DNA of 8,484 nucleotides from Thermomicrobiaceae bacterium. GTDB taxonomy: Bacteria > Chloroflexota > Chloroflexia > Thermomicrobiales > Thermomicrobiaceae. Where the stretch lies: positions 1 to 8,484 of the forward strand of contig SKKR01000218.1 of NCBI GenBank assembly GCA_007123655.1, given 5' to 3'. Position numbers and translations under genes: made by a program. The stretch's first letter is position 1. Every line of letters starts with the position of its first letter. Shown here piece after piece: positions 5,559 through 8,484 of the stretch. The notes below the pieces were generated by a model. The model was not told where the DNA came from, did no database searches, and saw only the letters and a program-made list of their open reading frames with translations.

Positions 5559-7757
5559 CTACTCATCCTCGAGTTCGTCTTCGGCCAGCACCTTCCGGCC
5601 TCGCGGCCCGTCCGCGGGGCCAACGATCCCGTTATCCTCCAATTGCTCGATGAGCCGTGATGCCCGGTTGTACCCGATACGCAGCCGACGCTGAAGCATG
5701 GATGCGGATGCACTGCCTTGCTGCCGGACAATCGCCTCCGCTTTTTCCAGCAGATTATCGTCCGCCCCTCCGTCACCACTCTGTGATGCGGATGGCAACT
5801 CCACCCATTCGGGGTCGTACTCGTGGTCCGGATACAGCCCCTTCCAGTGCTCCACCAGATACTGCAAATCCTTCTCTTCGATGAACGCCCCCTGCATCCG
5901 GTTCGGCTTGGCGGCATCCGGCGGCAGGTACAGCATGTCGCCCTTGCCGAGCAGCCGTTCCGCGCCGGGAAGATCCAGAATGACCCGACTATCCGTCTGG
6001 GACGTCACCGCGAACGCGATGCGCGCTGGGACGTTTGCCTTGATCAGACCGGTTATGACATCAACCGACGGACGCTGCGTCGCGATCAGCAGATGGATTC
6101 CAGTCGCCCGCGCCATCTGGGCCAGACGCACCAGCAGGTTTTCCACTTCATCGGGCGCGGTCATCATGAGGTCTGCAAGCTCATCGATGATCACCGATAT
6201 ATACGGCATCTTCTCCAGAGACGGGTCTTCCTGTCGCTTCAGGTTATAGCCATCGATATTCCGGACGCCCAGCGCCGAGAATCGCTGGTACCGGTCCTCC
6301 ATCTCCTGCAGCACCATCCGAAGGGCAGAGACGACCTTGTCCATCTCCGTGACGACCGGGCCTTTGAGGTGTGGCACGCCGTTGAACCCGACAAGTTCGA
6401 CCATCTTGGGATCGATCATGACCATCTGAAGGTCCTCGGGACGGTTCGTCGCCAGAAACGTCGCAATAATCCCGTTGATACAGACGGACTTACCGGAGCC
6501 GGTGGAACCGGCGATCAGCAGGTGCGGCATCTTTGTCAGATCGGCTACGCGATAGCTTCCATTGACATCCCGTCCAAGCGCGAGTGGCAGCTTCGCCTTC
6601 GCGTTGCGGAAGTCCGTTGATTCGATGGTCTCGCGGAGCCCCACCGTGTGTACGGTCAGGTTCGGAATCTCCACCCCCACGCGAGCCATCCCCGGCACCG
6701 GGGCTTCGATCCGGATGGATGGCGCCGCCAGGGCCAGCGCGAGATCGTTCTGAAGCTCAGTAATCCGGCGCACTTTGACGCCCGGACCCGGCTTTAATGT
6801 GAACAGCGTGACAGCAGGCCCCGGGTGTATTTCCCGAACTGATGCCGAAACCTTGAAGTTCTCCAGAGTCTCTTCAATCAGGCCTGCCTTCTTCTCGAGC
6901 TCACCGGGGTCCGGCGTACCGCCCTCGTAGAGTGCCAGGCGATCCAGATCCGGCAAGGGAACCGGTCCGTAGGGGATCTTGCCGCCGGGTTTCACCTCCC
7001 CTGGCTCGCCCTCCTTCTTCTTGCTCTTCGCCGATTTTGCTGACTTCGGAACATTGATGACCGGTTTGGACGGCTTCTCTTCAGTCTCAGTCGCGGCCTT
7101 TTTCTCCGGCTTCGTCGTACTGGCCGTGGGGGATCGTTGCTGTTCCTCAGCTGACCCGTAACGGCGGGACCAGGTCTGCTTCCAGGTGCGGATTACGCTG
7201 ACCGCGTCGACACCGGTGAGCAGGTAGATTCCGATGAATCCGATACTCAACATGACGATGCCGGTCCCGTATTCACCCAGAAGCAGCCGGACGATCTCCG
7301 CGAAGCCGCTGCCGAGGTGTCCCCCTGCCATCTCGCCGCTGTGCGCTCCGATCAGGTGCAGGAACGAAACCACGGAGACGGTGAGCAACGCGAATCCCAT
7401 TCCCCGCCGGCGTCTGGCGCCGGGATTGGTCGAAAACAGGGCTTCACCGGCAATCCAGAGAAACGCCAGCGGGAGGATTATTGCTCCCTGGCCCAGAAAG
7501 AATCGCGTGCCATCTCCCAGAATCCCAAGAAGAGAACCATCGCCCGGATTGACGAGCGCGATCGTGAGCAGCGCGGTTACGGTGATTGCGACGAGCGCGA
7601 ACACCTCACGCCGCACAGCGTCCGGCGTTTCGATGCTGGCGAACCACCCGATAAGACGGCGCCAGGCGCCGACAACCGCAAACTGTTGTGTGTCGGTTTT
7701 CGGCTGTTTCCGGGTTTTCCGGCTGGACTGTCTGGAACGTGTGGCGCGCGCGGCCAT
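5559..7757 (-). CDS. ftsK: DNA translocase FtsK/SpoIIIE
   Basis: FtsK is a septum-anchored hexameric ATPase that pumps DNA to finish chromosome segregation and dimer resolution at division. The 732-residue protein has a basic N-terminus and four membrane segments (about 52-70, 90-106, 119-137, 166-181). A Lys/Glu/Pro-rich linker follows (about 205-265), then the alpha and beta motor domains with HPGPAVTLFTLKPGPGVK (311-328), Walker A AGSTGSGKSV (416-425), Walker B ISVIIDELADL (520-530) and ATQRPSVDVITG (559-570). The C-terminal winged-helix gamma domain, which reads KOPS-like polar sequences, is intact (about 665-722, IGYNRASRLIEQLEDNGIVG). The linker is short, as in SpoIIIE-type proteins. 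I start at ATG 7757 because GGAGG lies five bases upstream; the frame also has a GTG at 7790 without such support. The gene begins 69 bases after the UDG stop and may share its message. Confidence 0.96.
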   Translation of the reverse strand: MAARATRSRQSSRKTRKQPKTDTQQFAVVGAWRRLIGWFASIETPDAVRREVFALVAITVTALLTIALVNPGDGSLLGILGDGTRFFLGQGAIILPLAFLWIAGEALFSTNPGARRRRGMGFALLTVSVVSFLHLIGAHSGEMAGGHLGSGFAEIVRLLLGEYGTGIVMLSIGFIGIYLLTGVDAVSVIRTWKQTWSRRYGSAEEQQRSPTASTTKPEKKAATETEEKPSKPVINVPKSAKSAKSKKKEGEPGEVKPGGKIPYGPVPLPDLDRLALYEGGTPDPGELEKKAGLIEETLENFKVSASVREIHPGPAVTLFTLKPGPGVKVRRITELQNDLALALAAPSIRIEAPVPGMARVGVEIPNLTVHTVGLRETIESTDFRNAKAKLPLALGRDVNGSYRVADLTKMPHLLIAGSTGSGKSVCINGIIATFLATNRPEDLQMVMIDPKMVELVGFNGVPHLKGPVVTEMDKVVSALRMVLQEMEDRYQRFSALGVRNIDGYNLKRQEDPSLEKMPYISVIIDELADLMMTAPDEVENLLVRLAQMARATGIHLLIATQRPSVDVITGLIKANVPARIAFAVTSQTDSRVILDLPGAERLLGKGDMLYLPPDAAKPNRMQGAFIEEKDLQYLVEHWKGLYPDHEYDPEWVELPSASQSGDGGADDNLLEKAEAIVRQQGSASASMLQRRLRIGYNRASRLIEQLEDNGIVGPADGPRGRKVLAEDELEDE

Positions 7758-7762
7758 CAAAA

Positions 7763-7786
7763 CCTCCGTACATTCATAGTGTACGG
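7763..7786 (-). promoter_or_regulatory. ftsK ribosome-binding site overlapped by a perfect inverted repeat
   Basis: CCGTACA (7766-7772) and TGTACGG (7780-7786) form a perfect 7-bp inverted repeat with a 7-base spacer. Its gene-proximal arm shares two bases with the GGAGG ribosome-binding site (7763-7767) of ftsK. As RNA it would fold into a hairpin that partly covers the site. As DNA it could be an operator. A second, alternative pairing GTGT/ACAC overlaps the distal arm. The repeat is seen directly; a regulatory role is inferred. Confidence 0.45.
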
Positions 7787-7826
7787 ACACATGGTATCAC
7801 ACAACTCTTATCCGCGCGAGGAGAAA

Positions 7827-8435
7827 TCAGAAGAGCCGCATTTGCTCGGCGTCTGGCTCATCAGTGCTGCGCGATTCCTCCTGGATCTGCGCCAGGATCT
7901 GCGGTAGTTTCTTCATGTCTGCTTCAATCGTGGCGCGAAGCGACCCCTGATGCAGCGCGGCTGCCGGGTGATACATCGGGACGACCATGATGTCCCCGAA
8001 GCGCTTTGGGCGACCATGGATCCGGGATATTCGTTCCTTGGGAAACCATCGTGACATCGAGAACCGCCCCAGGGTCACAACGACCTTCGGGTTGATCAGT
8101 TCGATCTGCCGATCGATATAGTCCGAACACGCCGCAATCTCGTCCGGCAGCGGATCCCGATTACCCGGTGGCCGGCACTTCACGACATTCGTGATGTACA
8201 CGGATGACCGGTCGAGATCGATCGATGCCAGCATCTCGTCCAGAAACTTTCCGGCCGCTCCAACGAATGGCTCACCCTGACGGTCTTCGTGAAACCCGGG
8301 CGCTTCGCCAATAAACATGATCTCCGCGGTCCGGTTGCCCTCGCCTGGAACGGCGTTCGTTCGTGTCCTGCACAGATCACACATCGTGCAACCGCGAACT
8401 TGCTCTTCGACCTCAGCTATCGTCAGGTCAATCAC
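7827..8435 (-). CDS. Uracil-DNA glycosylase, family 4 (iron-sulfur type)
   Basis: This enzyme removes uracil from DNA to start base excision repair. The 202-residue protein has all four cysteines of the family 4 [4Fe-4S] cluster: C16 and C19 near the N-terminus, then C87 and C103 separated by 15 residues. The catalytic blocks are present: GEAPGFHEDRQGEPFVGAAG (43-62) and the YHPAA block with H156 (155-159). The TNVVKCRPPGNRDP segment (82-95) is typical of the family. The start is GTG 8435, the only start codon in this frame within the window, which stays open to the right edge. GGAGGGG lies about ten bases upstream, rather far. A frame-shifted ATG at 8443 stops after three codons and is not the start. 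The C-terminal 20 residues are a polar tail. The gene probably leads a short transcript that continues into ftsK. Confidence 0.95.
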   Translation of the reverse strand: MIDLTIAEVEEQVRGCTMCDLCRTRTNAVPGEGNRTAEIMFIGEAPGFHEDRQGEPFVGAAGKFLDEMLASIDLDRSSVYITNVVKCRPPGNRDPLPDEIAACSDYIDRQIELINPKVVVTLGRFSMSRWFPKERISRIHGRPKRFGDIMVVPMYHPAAALHQGSLRATIEADMKKLPQILAQIQEESRSTDEPDAEQMRLF

Positions 8436-8471
8436 CTGGTCATCACCCCTCCCGTGGTCCGAATCTGCCTC

Positions 8472-8477
8472 AGTATA
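8472..8477 (-). promoter_or_regulatory. -10-like hexamer upstream of the UDG gene
   Basis: TATACT on the minus strand differs from the consensus -10 by one base and lies 36 bases upstream of GTG 8435. The position of any -35 box falls beyond the window edge, so the promoter cannot be confirmed. Confidence 0.35.
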
Positions 8478-8484
8478 ACCAGAG

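Noticed and set aside
5823..6620. 265-residue plus-strand open frame
   Set aside because: It is antisense to the conserved ftsK motor domain, with no motif of its own.

Overview
The window is a bacterial chromosome segment, moderately GC-rich, holding mostly housekeeping genes. Seven of the eight genes lie on the minus strand. The gene content (family 4 uracil-DNA glycosylase, FtsK, RecR, a Ycf45-type R3H ATPase, thymidylate kinase next to a DarA-type cyclic-di-AMP receptor, and a protein with a CxxC-x17-CxxC zinc motif) and the wording of the proteins resemble Chloroflexota, most likely Thermomicrobia/Sphaerobacter-like bacteria. That placement is an inference from remembered family resemblance, not from a search. 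I see no insertion sequence, CRISPR array, tRNA, rRNA or prophage gene.

Layout from right to left, the direction of most transcription. At 8435-7827 is a family 4 UDG with a GTG start and a -10-like hexamer at the window edge. After a 69-base gap containing a perfect 7-bp inverted repeat that touches the ribosome-binding site comes ftsK (7757-5559). FtsK converges, 11 bases apart, on the only plus-strand gene, a 105-residue protein with two zinc-binding units (5230-5547). A 446-base divergent intergenic region (4784-5229) separates that gene from recR. It contains an extended -10 promoter for recR, several nested inverted repeats, and a structured leader for the zinc protein whose hairpins compete with a long-range pairing.

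From recR leftwards runs a probable operon: recR (4783-4178), an uncharacterised tandem GNAT-like protein (4107-3040), a Ycf45-like R3H ATPase (3053-1284), tmk (1287-628), darA (631-299) and a small membrane protein cut by the window edge (250-1). The last three junctions before the membrane gene overlap (14, 4 and 4 bases), which suggests translational coupling.

The genes join chromosome maintenance (RecR recombination repair, UDG base excision repair, FtsK chromosome segregation), dTTP supply (Tmk) and second-messenger sensing (DarA). Nothing here is a clear new defence or mobile system. The most promising unknowns are the GNAT-like protein, the Ycf45-type ATPase, and the structured intergenic region around 4855-5200.
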